Counted from the first letter of the stretch, positions 8,065-16,432 are shown. The stretch is DNA of 46,819 nt from Deltaproteobacteria bacterium (GCA_016210055.1 JACQUZ010000161.1:1-46819), one strand, 5' to 3'. Numbers and translations: made by a program. The notes: generated from the letters alone by a model not told the origin.

Positions 8065-9245
8065 CAGCCCGGCTGGTGGCCCGCCCGATACACGCTGCGG
8101 AAGAAGCGCAGCTCTCCGGCGGCGCGCTCCTCCTTGCCGGTGGCCATTTTCAAGGCGCAGCCGCGCGACTCGATCCGGTTGATGCGGCGCACGATCTGCA
8201 CCCGCTGACCGATCCTTCCGCAACCGCAACGCCCCTCCACCACGTGTCCGAAATCCTCGCTCAGGATGAAGCCTGGATAGCTCGTCGAGCTGGCGTCGAG
8301 GAAGGCGAGGACGCCGAGCTCGCCCTCGGAGGAGAGGACTCGGTCGGTGCGTGGATCTCGCGCTTGCGCCTCTACCCACGGGGGGACGTGTTTCTCGTTC
8401 GCCTCGCACTCGTTGATGACCGAGTTGAGCTCCACCATGTTGTAGGAGTCGCGAATCGCGGTCTCGTCCTTCATCTTCAAGGCGGCCCGCACGGCCTGAC
8501 GAAACGCCGGCGGCGAGATCGCTTTCGCTTGCTGATCCTTCCAGCCGCCCGCGCTGATGACGAACGAATCGGGCGGGAACCCGGGCCACGCGCCTGCGCC
8601 TGCGATCCGGCGGCAGACCTCGAGGATGCGGAACGGCGGGCCAATCATGACCAGCTTGCGCCCCTCGCGAGCGCGGCGCGCAAGCACGGTCACCGCCTGC
8701 TCAGCCGAAAACACGCCACCCTGCTCCAGGTAGTCGGTGGTCATGATGAGGGTCATGCAGGCAATCACGTACGAGAACCACAGGTCGCCCGCCTCCTCGG
8801 TCGATGGGCCGAGCACGATGGCATGGTAGCCCCCCGTCCGCTCGACCCCAAACAGCGAGGGGATGGACGTGGTCACGCTGCCCAAGAAGCGCGTGAGCGT
8901 CTCGTCGTCGCGAGGGACGATGCTCCGCGAGCCCGACGTCCCGCTGCTGCAGCACAGCTTGACGATCTGCTCCTCGCTACCGGTCGTCACGGAGAGGTCG
9001 CGCTGCTTGAACAGGGAGCTCGGCAGGAGCGGGATCTCCGCGAGGCTCAACTCCTCCGGGTTCCGCCCACCAATCAGCCGCTCGACATAGGAGCGATAGT
9101 TGGCATTGTTTTGCAGGTGGTACGCGAAGGACTCTCGAATGAGCTGCTCGCGGGTCGCGCTCGCTCGCTCGCCGTCCTCGAGCATGCGGTCGAGGTCCAG
9201 CATCAGAGAATCGATCGCCCCCAGCTTGTACCCCACTGCCCTCAT
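8064..9245 (-). CDS. luxE: LuxE: acyl-protein synthetase of the fatty-acid reductase complex
   Basis: Protein of 393 aa, close to the usual LuxE length. LuxE activates a fatty acid with ATP, takes the acyl group on a C-terminal cysteine and passes it to LuxC. The adenylate-forming loop is CCSSGTSGSRS (98-108). The acyl-carrying cysteine is probably Cys363 in ESRGCALK, nearly the position known for Vibrio LuxE. Related PaaK-type ligases lack this C-terminal cysteine arrangement. The start overlaps the luxC stop (ATGA). The immediate neighbourhood of LuxD and LuxC supports a true LuxE rather than a stand-alone polysaccharide acyltransferase. A large opposite-strand open frame (8076-9383) is a GC-bias shadow. 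Confidence 0.9.
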   Translation of the reverse strand: MRAVGYKLGAIDSLMLDLDRMLEDGERASATREQLIRESFAYHLQNNANYRSYVERLIGGRNPEELSLAEIPLLPSSLFKQRDLSVTTGSEEQIVKLCCSSGTSGSRSIVPRDDETLTRFLGSVTTSIPSLFGVERTGGYHAIVLGPSTEEAGDLWFSYVIACMTLIMTTDYLEQGGVFSAEQAVTVLARRAREGRKLVMIGPPFRILEVCRRIAGAGAWPGFPPDSFVISAGGWKDQQAKAISPPAFRQAVRAALKMKDETAIRDSYNMVELNSVINECEANEKHVPPWVEAQARDPRTDRVLSSEGELGVLAFLDASSTSYPGFILSEDFGHVVEGRCGCGRIGQRVQIVRRINRIESRGCALKMATGKEERAAGELRFFRSVYRAGHQPG

Positions 9246-10696
9246 GGAACAACACGCTCCCTTGTGCTGGTGCCGAAGAAGAAGGTCTCGAGCTGGCCTG
9301 GAGTCGGCCTGCCTCCGTACTTGTGGATGAACTCGAGCTCCCTATCGAGATACGCGAGGCGCATGAAGTGCTGCAGGGCATAGGTCCCGTCGTGGGTAAA
9401 TCCCTGGCGGAAATGGGAGACCATCCCAGCCTCGCAAATCCGCGCCGCCCCTCGCGCGCAGAACAGGTCGCCGAGCGCCTCGGCGTGGGGCTTGAAGGGG
9501 AACGCTGCGATGGTCTGCGTCTCGTCGTCGATGAAAGGCAGGACCTCCTTGGGAGATGTGATCGGGTGAACGAAAAGGGTCCGACTGAGGGGATGCTCCA
9601 TGGAAACGAGCGGATCGGGGGAGACGATGATCGACCAGCCCTCGTTGCTGCTGATGACTTCGGTGTTGCGAAAGACTGCCTCGAGCCGGGTGCGGACAAT
9701 GTGGGACTCGACATCGGGGCTCGTGGCGCCTTTCGGCAAGAAGCGCTGCTGCTGGGCGAATGCGTCCTTGAGGTGCGGGATGAGCTTCCGATGGTCGCCC
9801 ACCACGAACAGCCGCTGCGGGCTGAAGCAGGCCTCTTGATCGTAGACCGACACGTCGTGGGCCACCCGGGTGGCAGCCGCCAAGGGGTCACACTCGTCGG
9901 CAAAAACGATGGCGAGGCTCCGCTTGGGCCCGAACTCCAAGAACGGGACGCTGTGCGGGACCTTGGCCTTCACCCGCGCCAGGGACGACCCTTGGCCCCA
10001 GGCGCAAATCATGTCGGAGGCGGCGATCATCGTGTTCCAGAGGGGTGAGTCCTTTTCCCAGTACGCGACGGTGAGCGAGCGGCTGATGGGGTGATCGGCG
10101 CCGTTCTCTTGAATGAGCGCCCGGGCGAAATGGACGCACGTGCTCGGATCCCGCGCGGGCAGCTTCACGATCGTGTGGTTCTTCGTGAGGATCGATCGAA
10201 CCATGCTGTACACGCCAGCCATGGGCACGTTGCCCACCATGACGTGGAGGACTCGCCCGCGGGGGAAGGCGCGCACCCGCGCCACCTGCCTGTGCACCCA
10301 CTCGTCGACCATGCGGTGATCGCCGAGCTCCGCGTCGAGGAGGTCGTAGTAGTTGTTGCGGAACATGAGGTAATCGCCAATGACCCAGAAATCCCGCTCC
10401 AGCATGGGGCGGCTGAAGCCAGTAACGTCGCAGGCGATGTCCAGCGCGGCACGGCGGACGGGATAGGAGGGGTCGACCCAGCGCGCCCCGCCAGCGCCGA
10501 GGTACCGCGAGACCTCGGCGAGCGGAATCTCATGGAGCAGCTGGCGGCTCTGCAAGACGGTCTCGACGTCCTCCTCGCGAAGCCTGGGGAGGCGGAGCTT
10601 GACGCCGCTCGAGTACTCGAGCTCGAGGACATCGTCCGCGCCGTCGGGGGTGCGGATTTCGCCGCACACGATAATGGGAAGGTCGATGCACCTCAT
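9242..10696 (-). CDS. luxC: LuxC: acyl-protein (acyl-CoA) reductase
   Basis: Protein of 484 aa of the LuxC family, aldehyde-dehydrogenase-like enzymes that take the acyl group from LuxE onto a cysteine and reduce it with NADPH to a fatty aldehyde. The nucleophile is Cys290 in DQEACFSPQ, matching the active-site Cys of bacterial LuxC. VMVGNVPMAGV (153-163) lies in the cofactor-binding region. The start at 10696 (MRCIDLPIIV) has AGGTGA upstream. A longer open frame to 10777 would read out of an inserted repeat and is rejected. That insert (10710-10953) now separates luxC from luxD; the ribosome-binding site lies in the duplicated target site, so it survived. Confidence 0.92.
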   Translation of the reverse strand: MRCIDLPIIVCGEIRTPDGADDVLELEYSSGVKLRLPRLREEDVETVLQSRQLLHEIPLAEVSRYLGAGGARWVDPSYPVRRAALDIACDVTGFSRPMLERDFWVIGDYLMFRNNYYDLLDAELGDHRMVDEWVHRQVARVRAFPRGRVLHVMVGNVPMAGVYSMVRSILTKNHTIVKLPARDPSTCVHFARALIQENGADHPISRSLTVAYWEKDSPLWNTMIAASDMICAWGQGSSLARVKAKVPHSVPFLEFGPKRSLAIVFADECDPLAAATRVAHDVSVYDQEACFSPQRLFVVGDHRKLIPHLKDAFAQQQRFLPKGATSPDVESHIVRTRLEAVFRNTEVISSNEGWSIIVSPDPLVSMEHPLSRTLFVHPITSPKEVLPFIDDETQTIAAFPFKPHAEALGDLFCARGAARICEAGMVSHFRQGFTHDGTYALQHFMRLAYLDRELEFIHKYGGRPTPGQLETFFFGTSTRERVVP

Positions 10697-10709
10697 GGGG
10701 TCACCTGGG

Positions 10710-10953
10710 GGGGCAGTTCCGTGAAGTCGGATCTTCTTCGCGGCGGGGCCTGGCGCGCACGGACTTCCTTCGCGCACTTCGGACAGTCCTCGCGCGCCGT
10801 CGCTCGTCGCTCGTCGGCATTCCGGATCTCAATGCTCGCTTGTCGCTCGGTGGCTTCCGTCTGCGGCGCTGCGGAACTCGTGCGCGAAGGAAGTCCGTGC
10901 GCGCCACCCGCCGCCTTGGCGCAAAGTCGGCCCGACTTCACGGAACTGCCCCC
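10710..10953. mobile_element. ~243-bp non-autonomous insertion element (MITE-like), copy 1
   Basis: The ends are 22-bp inverted repeats (GGGGGCAGTTCCGTGAAGTC outward). The flanking 9-bp target duplication is CCAGGTGAC on the minus strand (10700-10709 and 10954-10963, give or take a base). Inside is a second perfect 26-bp inverted repeat (10752-10777 with 10880-10905), so the whole element can fold into a cruciform. No transposase is encoded. An inverted, roughly 85-90% similar copy lies at about 17472-17713. The insertion lies between luxD and luxC: it supplies the present luxD stop codon and leaves luxC intact. Confidence 0.85.
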
Positions 10954-11909
10954 GTCACCTGGGCGGTGTCGCCGTCAGACAGCGCCGCCAAGTGGCGCGA
11001 CTCGACACTGCTCGCCTCGATCATCTCGGTGAGCTTCGGCGCCACGTAGCAGGCCTCGCCGCCCGGCAAGGTCGAAAGGCAGAGCTTCGTCACGAGCGCC
11101 ATCGCCTGACGGGTGGCGCCGAGGCTGCGGCCGAGCTCGTGGGACGCATCCTCCAACACCATCAGCTGGGATCCGTCCCGGAGCGCCGAGGCGAGCTCCC
11201 GCACCTTGGCGAAGTCGACGTACTCGTCGTTCGTCGACGCCACGAGGTGAACGGGCGTCTCGATGGCGCGCGCATCGGCCAATGAGTCCGTGAAGGAGCC
11301 GTAGCCGTGTCGGTCCATGTCGTCGACGAAGCCCTGTGCGGACACGCGATAGCCGAACAGCGTCTGGTACGGGGCACCGTGGTCTCCGGGCTCCCGGTAG
11401 GGGCGAATCGACTGGCCGGTGGCACGCTCGAGCGTCTCGGGCACGTCGACCACCCCGACCAGCGTCACGGCCCCAGCCACCTCCCGATGGCGAGCGGCGA
11501 ACCTAATGACAACGGGCGCCGAGAGACTTGTCCCAAGAAGAATCAGCGGCAGGCATGGGTCTCTGCGGGCGGCCACCACCCCCTCCAAGTCCCGCTCGAG
11601 CTGCGACAGGCGAAAATCCTCGATGTCGCCGCTGCCAAGACCCACGTGATTCCGGGGATCGAATCGAACCACCTGGAACCCGTTCGCTCGCAGGTAGTAG
11701 CTGAAGATGAAGAGGTCGTGAACGCTCCTCCCAAACGGCGGTACCAGCACGACCTCGGCGCGTCGCGGTCCTTGGGCCTGCGTCTCGAGGAGGAAGATCT
11801 CGCCGCCGTCCGCGCACGGAAGCCTCCGCGCGACCCCCTCAAAAGGCCGGGCAGAGGCAGCGGCGGGCCGGCTCACCGTCGGAGAAGGCAGTGCACCCAT
11901 CGTCCTCAT
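10938..11909 (-). CDS. luxD: LuxD: acyl-transferase/thioesterase of the fatty-acid reductase complex
   Basis: Protein of 323 aa with the alpha/beta-hydrolase fold. LuxD releases fatty acid from acyl-ACP or acyl-CoA for LuxE. The triad is visible: Ser128 in GTSLSAP, Asp228 in STNDEY and His257 in DASHELGRSLG, the last matching the SHDLGENL stretch of Vibrio LuxD. FDPRNHVGLGSG (83-94) matches the family's conserved strand. The start at 11909 overlaps the upstream methyltransferase stop (ATGA). The last four residues (GAVP) and the stop come from the inserted element; without it the frame would end one codon after QVT, in an ATGA overlap with luxC. The catalytic core is not affected. Confidence 0.9.
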   Translation of the reverse strand: MRTMGALPSPTVSRPAAASARPFEGVARRLPCADGGEIFLLETQAQGPRRAEVVLVPPFGRSVHDLFIFSYYLRANGFQVVRFDPRNHVGLGSGDIEDFRLSQLERDLEGVVAARRDPCLPLILLGTSLSAPVVIRFAARHREVAGAVTLVGVVDVPETLERATGQSIRPYREPGDHGAPYQTLFGYRVSAQGFVDDMDRHGYGSFTDSLADARAIETPVHLVASTNDEYVDFAKVRELASALRDGSQLMVLEDASHELGRSLGATRQAMALVTKLCLSTLPGGEACYVAPKLTEMIEASSVESRHLAALSDGDTAQVTGAVP

Positions 11910-12811
11910 CCCAGCTTGACGTCTTCCTTGGCGCCCACGATGAACAAGTTGTTTCCGCGCCCCGCCACGTCGGGATTCCCGGCGACGGCCTTCTCCATTT
12001 GGTAGATCCGCTCGAAGTGGTCGCTCGAAGACAGGATGTTCTGGAGCGAGCTCGTGGAACCGCGGAGCTGCGTCTCCTGGACGCCCGGATAGATGAGGCT
12101 CGGGAACCCGGTGAGGCAGCGAACCTTTAGGCCAGCGCGACCGTAGAGCTGCTTGAGCCCTTCGGGGGTGAACATGTGGATGTGCGGCATGTCGCCAGTG
12201 AATCTGCCGCGGTCCGACTGGAGCGGCATCTCGGCCTCGGCGATTTCGTTGCGATAGATGTTGAAGAACATGCAGTGGTACTTGTTCGGCAAGAACGAGA
12301 CGAAGAGGCCCTTGTCGGACAGGAGCGAGACGAGCTGCTCCACCACGTGCGGCACGTCCTGGACGAAGCCGAGCACATTGTGGAAGTTGAAGATGAGGTC
12401 GAACGAGCCCGGGGCGAAGAAACGGCCTACCTCCTCGAGGTGACCGATTTGCACCTGGAAGCGATCCTCGAACCCGCCGCGCGCCGCCTTCTCTTTCGCC
12501 TTGCCGGCCATTGCCTCCGACAGGTCGAAGAGAACCCCACGGCTCGACGGAACTGCGCGCAGGATGCGCTCGCTCCAGCGTCCCGTGCCGCCGCCAGCGT
12601 CGAGGAAACGGAAACCGCCCGGCAGCCGGCTGATCGCCTGCTCCTCTAGCATCGCCCAAAGAAGCCGATCGGACAGGTTCCAGTACACCTGTTGGTCGAC
12701 GAGATCGTACTCGTCGGCCTTCCGGCTAAAGTATCCGAGAACCTGATCTACATGCTCGCGGTCATGCTGAAACATTTCGCTCATCCTCGTGTTCGTTGTG
12801 GCGGTGCTCAT
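11906..12811 (-). CDS. SAM-dependent class I methyltransferase
   Basis: Protein of 301 aa. Motif I is FRFLDAGGGTGRW (67-79), motif II region GVLFDLSEAM and post-motif FDLIFNFHNVLGFV, a standard small-molecule methyltransferase layout. The N-terminal 60 aa include a charged helix (KADEYDLVDQQVYW) of the kind seen in natural-product methylases. The start at 12811 overlaps the AsnRS-like stop (ATGA); the longer open frame to 13150 runs inside that gene and is rejected. The stop overlaps luxD. The substrate is unknown. It is not closely similar to the second methyltransferase of the operon, so two different methylations are likely. Confidence 0.87.
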   Translation of the reverse strand: MSTATTNTRMSEMFQHDREHVDQVLGYFSRKADEYDLVDQQVYWNLSDRLLWAMLEEQAISRLPGGFRFLDAGGGTGRWSERILRAVPSSRGVLFDLSEAMAGKAKEKAARGGFEDRFQVQIGHLEEVGRFFAPGSFDLIFNFHNVLGFVQDVPHVVEQLVSLLSDKGLFVSFLPNKYHCMFFNIYRNEIAEAEMPLQSDRGRFTGDMPHIHMFTPEGLKQLYGRAGLKVRCLTGFPSLIYPGVQETQLRGSTSSLQNILSSSDHFERIYQMEKAVAGNPDVAGRGNNLFIVGAKEDVKLG

Positions 12812-13833
12812 GGAATTGCCGCTACGCCGTTGAATCGCGGCAGGAGCTGACAGTCGCGGACATCGCGGTGGTTGAGGAGCCAGCAGAGGTATCGTTCGGT
12901 CCCCAAGCCGAACCCCGACGTCTTCATCGGGAACTTCTCGCGCATCTTGCAATACCACTCGTAGGATTTGAGGTCGACCCGATGCATCTCGAGCGCCCGA
13001 CGTACCTCTGCCGCGCTTTCGTGGCGCTCGCCGCAGCCGACCACCTCGCCCAGCCCAAAGAGGAGATCTGCCGCTTTTGCCTTGCGGCCGCCCGTGTCGG
13101 CGAACGCCTGATAGAACGGCACGGCGATGTGGTCCGGCTCGGTGAGCCACACGAAGCCGCCAAGATGCTGCTGCAGGATCTGCTCGGCCCGCCGCGTGAG
13201 CGTGCGGAAGCCGCGCGTGTCGTCGTGCCGCACGAGCGCCGGGTCATTCCCGAGCATCTGAATCGCCGCATCGACCGTGATCTGGGGGAATCGCTCCGAG
13301 GAAGCGACGAGCCGCTCGATGGCCTCGACGTTCCCGTCGCATTCACGAATGAACGGGGCGCAGCGCTCGTAGACCTCGGCGGTCATGGAACGCACGTAGT
13401 TCTCGACGAGCTTCATCACGTCGGCGAGCGTCCCCGGGATCTCGGCTTCGCTGTGATAAAACTGGCAAAGGTGGGTTTCGTCTGCTTCCTCGCCGCGGAA
13501 GCTCGGCATGAGGTAGTAGCAGCCTGCGGGGTGAAGGCGGCAGCCGTACTCGAGCATGAACTGCATCGAATCGGCCAGGTAGGTCTCCACGCCGAAGAGA
13601 TCGATCTTGACCGGCTTCGAATCGCTGCCCAATCCCATTGGGCTGGAGATAGACGCGGTCGTAATCGGAAGGTAGAGCGTTTTCAGGTTGCAGCTCTTGA
13701 AAAAGCGATACGTGGCATGCGTCATCGCGTCTTGAAGCTCGACGAGCCCCCGATACCAAGGGCTGCGCATGGCGTCTAGGTAATGTGCATTGAGATCGTG
13801 CCAGCTCTTGTGGGCAGTTGGCTTCACCTGCAT
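12808..13833 (-). CDS. stand-alone AsnRS/AspRS-like class II synthetase core
   Basis: Protein of 341 aa holding only the class II catalytic core of the AsnRS/AspRS branch. Motif 1 ends at LYLPITTASISSP, motif 2 is SFRGEEADETHLCQFYHSE (Arg113) and motif 3 is GFGLGTER near residues 307-314, so the ATP-binding arginines are kept. The N-terminal OB-fold anticodon-binding domain of real AsnRS (~430-460 aa total) is missing, as in AsnA-type and archaeal AsnRS-related paralogues. It should form aminoacyl-adenylates but is unlikely to recognise tRNA in the normal way. A good ribosome-binding site (AGGAG) precedes the start at 13833, and the end overlaps the next gene (ATGA). Probable role: activating Asn, Asp or a related acid in the cluster's pathway. 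Confidence 0.83.
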   Translation of the reverse strand: MQVKPTAHKSWHDLNAHYLDAMRSPWYRGLVELQDAMTHATYRFFKSCNLKTLYLPITTASISSPMGLGSDSKPVKIDLFGVETYLADSMQFMLEYGCRLHPAGCYYLMPSFRGEEADETHLCQFYHSEAEIPGTLADVMKLVENYVRSMTAEVYERCAPFIRECDGNVEAIERLVASSERFPQITVDAAIQMLGNDPALVRHDDTRGFRTLTRRAEQILQQHLGGFVWLTEPDHIAVPFYQAFADTGGRKAKAADLLFGLGEVVGCGERHESAAEVRRALEMHRVDLKSYEWYCKMREKFPMKTSGFGLGTERYLCWLLNHRDVRDCQLLPRFNGVAAIP

Positions 13834-13881
13834 GACCTTGCTCCTATCCTGCGCAATCGATTGGTAACCCTGTTAATCGGC

Positions 13882-14739
13882 TCAACTCGCTCGACGCTCC
13901 GCGATTCGTGTTCCTTGGGCGAGCGCTCGCAGCTTCTCCCAGGCGATCTTTGGATCGACGAGCGTGAACCCAGCGAAATTGGAAAAGCCACAGTCAGTCC
14001 CCGCCATCACGCGCTGGTGTCCAAAGCGCTTGAGGAACGGTCGCAGGCGGTCGGCCACGAGCTCGGGATGCTCGATGAAGTTGGTGGTCGAGTCGATGAG
14101 ACCGGGGACGAGGATCTTTTCTTCCGGGACGCGAACCTCCTCCCACACCGTCCATTCATGGGCGTGCCGTGGGTTCGCCGCCTCGAACACGATGGCCGAA
14201 GGGCGCGCTCCAAGGACGATGTCGACGATGTCGCGCAGGGGGACATCCCGGTGATGGGGCCCCTCGTAGTTCCCCCAGCAGACGTGCATCCGCATTCGCT
14301 CCGACGGGATGTCCCGCAGGGCATGACTCATCGCCTCCACGTGAAGCTGCGCGTTTCGCCGAAATTCCTCCAGGCTCGCCGCGGCGAACTGCACGTGGCG
14401 ACCCATGGCGAGATCGGGACAGTCCACCTGGAGAACAAAACCACGCGCGTGGATCGCGTCGTATTCGACCTTCATCGCCTCCGCCAGGGCGAAGAGGTAT
14501 TCCTCGTGGCTCTTGTAGTACTTGTTGGCCAAGAAGAGGGAAATCACCCCTGGCGAAGCCGCCGTAACGAACCTGTCGGCATGTCCTGCGGGAATCGCGC
14601 GCGAAAACAGGTCGAGATCGCGAGTCACTTCGGTTGGATCCCGATACATGACCGGCCCCGTGCACGCGGGCGTCTTAATGACGCCACGATTGGAAGCGCT
14701 GGAGAATGCACGATAGGCGTACTCGGGGAAATCCATCAT
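13882..14739 (-). pseudogene. cobalamin-independent methionine synthase (MetE C-domain) family, 5'-truncated
   Basis: The open frame gives 285 aa from ATG 14739. It matches the stand-alone MetE-C family, which transfers methyl groups to thiols at a zinc site. The zinc ligands are in place: HVC in MHVCWGNYEGPHH, Glu in FEAANPRHAHEW and Cys in AGTDCGF. Recognisable homology (YVKDRLTGFDG) continues upstream of the ATG to about 14803, with no ATG, GTG or TTG start there. About 70-80 N-terminal residues of the ~370-aa family are missing. The break lies at the 33-bp palindrome (14802-14834), facing the similarly truncated FAAL gene. It heads the minus operon, 48 bp before the AsnRS-like gene. It is either a dead or shortened gene, or an assembly join. 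Confidence 0.75.
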
Positions 14740-14801
14740 GTCGGCGGCGAGGGGAATCGAGCCAATCCCGTCGAAGCCCGTGAGACGGTCCTTGACGTAA
14801 T

Positions 14802-14834
14802 TAACCAGGATCGCGCTCAGCGCGATCCTGGTTA
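14802..14834. repeat. 33-bp perfect palindrome at the head-to-head gene junction
   Basis: TAACCAGGATCGCGCT and its exact reverse complement (16 bp each) are separated by a single C. It sits where two divergent, 5'-truncated genes meet: the MetE-like homology stops at about 14803 and the FAAL homology at about 14830. Its position between gene 5' ends argues against a terminator. Possible origins are abutted inverted ends of a lost insertion element, a fold-back deletion, or a chimeric assembly join. Confidence 0.8.
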
Positions 14835-16169
14835 GCGCGCCTCAAGTGGCTGGCAACGGACCAGCTTCCTAGCGATACGGCGAGCTCGTGGCGGCGTCCC
14901 GCCGCGGGTCGTGATGATCTCGCGTTCCTCCAGTACACCTCGGGCTCCACTGCGCAGCCCAAGGGCGTGATGGTGAGCCACGGGAACCTGCTCCATAACG
15001 AGGCGCTCATCCAGCGGTTCAAGCACACCTCGGAGGCGAGCCGTGGGGTTGGTTGGCTGCCCCTCTACCACGACATGGGCCTCATTGGGAATGCGCTCCA
15101 CGCCCTGTATTGCGGGGGCGATTTTGTCTTCTTGTCGCCATTGGACTTCTTGAAGCACCCGCGGCTATGGCTCGAAGCCATTTCCCGCTACCGGGCAGAC
15201 ATCAGCGGCGCCCCGAACTTCGCGTATGAGCTGTGCGTCGGGCGCGTGAAACCCGAGGAGCGCGCCGTGATCGATCTGTCGAGCTGGACGCTGGCCTATT
15301 GCGGCGCCGAGCCAATTCGAGCCGAGAGCCTGCGGAAGTTCGCCGCGGCGTTCGAGGGGTGCGGCTTTAGGGCAAGCTCTCTCTACCCTTGCTACGGGCT
15401 CGCCGAAGCGACGCTCATGGTGACCGGTGCGAGGAGGGGTGAGGGATTCGTTTCCGCTGAGGTTAGCCGCTCGCAACTCGAATCGGGCCAGTGCAAGCTC
15501 GCGTCGCCGAGCGATTCAGACGCGCGCACGCTGGTGAGCTCGGGCCGCGCCATGGCGGGCGAGGGGCGCTTAAGGGTCGTCGACCCTGTTACCCTTCGCC
15601 GTTGCCACCCAGGCCAGGTCGGCGAGATCTGGCTCGCGAGCGACAGCGTCGCCCGAGGGTACTGGAACAGGCCCGAGGAGACTCACGCCACGTTCCAGGC
15701 GACGATCGCGGACACCGGCGAGGGACCTTTCCTGCGCACCGGCGATCTCGGGTTCGTCCACGAGGGAGAGCTGTTCGTCACCGGGCGGCTCAAGGATCTC
15801 ATCATCGTCGGAGGGAGGAATTGCTATCCCCAGGACATCGAGGCCACGGTCGAGGCGTGCCATCCGGCGCTTCGCACTGGATGCTCGGCTGCGTTTGCGC
15901 TCGACGGCCATGCGGGTGAAGCGCTGGTGATCGCCACGGAAGTGGCGCGCGACTACGTGGCCCAGGCCGTCGATCCAGAGGAGCTTGTCGCTGCCATCCG
16001 TCGGTCGGTGACTGCCGAGCACGAGGTGCGGGTCCACGCCGTGGCGTTGCTCCAAGCAGGGACGATACCGAAGACGTCGAGTGGCAAGATCCAGCGTCAT
16101 GCCGCAAGGCAGGCCTTCGTCCGCGGCGAGCTCACGCTTTGGCACCAATCGTCGGGATCGCCCGGATGA
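14805..16169 (+). pseudogene. fatty acyl-AMP ligase (FAAL), 5'-truncated
   Basis: FAALs adenylate fatty acids and load them onto acyl carrier proteins. Homology starts at about 14830 (WLARLKWLATDQLP) and includes the ATP-loop motif YTSGSTAQPKG (14934-14966), MVSHGNLLHN, LYPCYGLAEATL, the FLRTGDLGF motif, and a C-terminal lysine in PKTSSGKIQR. The frame is closed by TAA at 14802-14804, and the only usable starts are GTG 14967 or ATG 14970, after the ATP loop. Those would give about 400 aa of the ~580 usual. The N-terminal ~170-200 residues are therefore lost and the product is probably inactive, unless the junction is an assembly error. The stop overlaps the carrier-protein start (ATGA), the normal FAAL-ACP arrangement. 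Confidence 0.85.
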
Positions 16170-16432
16170 GACCGGCCGCACGTGAATCGTCGTCCGCCGA
16201 GATTCAGGAGTGGATCACGGCCATGCTGGCCAGCTGGATCGAGGTCCCGCAGGCGCAACTGGACGTTCGCCGCCCTGTGGTCGAGCTGGGGATTGACTCG
16301 ATCGTCATCCTGAGCCTCGTTGGCGAGTTGGAGGAGTGGCTCGGTCGTCCGATCCCCGACGATATCTTGGAGGAGCATCCTACGATTGAATCGATCGCGC
16401 GCTACCTCTCGGACGCGGCTAAATCTCAGTGA
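16166..16432 (+). CDS. acyl carrier protein
   Basis: Protein of 88 aa with the phosphopantetheine site at Ser45 in ELGIDSIVILSL and a typical helix III (PDDILEEHPTIESIARYL). The start at 16166 overlaps the FAAL stop (ATGA), so the pair is coupled; an in-frame ATG at 16139 lies inside the FAAL gene and is rejected. It is the natural acceptor of the FAAL-activated fatty acid, and a possible acceptor for amino acids activated by the synthetase-like proteins across the junction. Its 3' end overlaps the convergent S66 peptidase gene by 14 bp. Confidence 0.93.
   Translation: MRPAARESSSAEIQEWITAMLASWIEVPQAQLDVRRPVVELGIDSIVILSLVGELEEWLGRPIPDDILEEHPTIESIARYLSDAAKSQ

Noticed and set aside
8076..9383. 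Long plus-strand open frame of 435 aa opposite luxE and luxC
   Set aside because: Its translation is low-complexity, with no family features, and mirrors luxE on the other strand; long antisense frames are common in high-GC coding DNA.
9242..10777. N-terminally extended LuxC starting inside the element
   Set aside because: The extension encodes only element sequence; luxC has its own ribosome-binding site and family-typical start at 10696.
10938..12659. 573-aa reading of the luxD frame starting inside the upstream methyltransferase gene
   Set aside because: Homology to LuxD begins only at 11909, which overlaps the previous stop (ATGA); the extra 250 residues are Arg/Gly-rich shadow sequence.
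14802..14834. Palindrome as a transcription terminator
   Set aside because: It lies between the 5' sides of two divergent genes and has no T-run on either strand.
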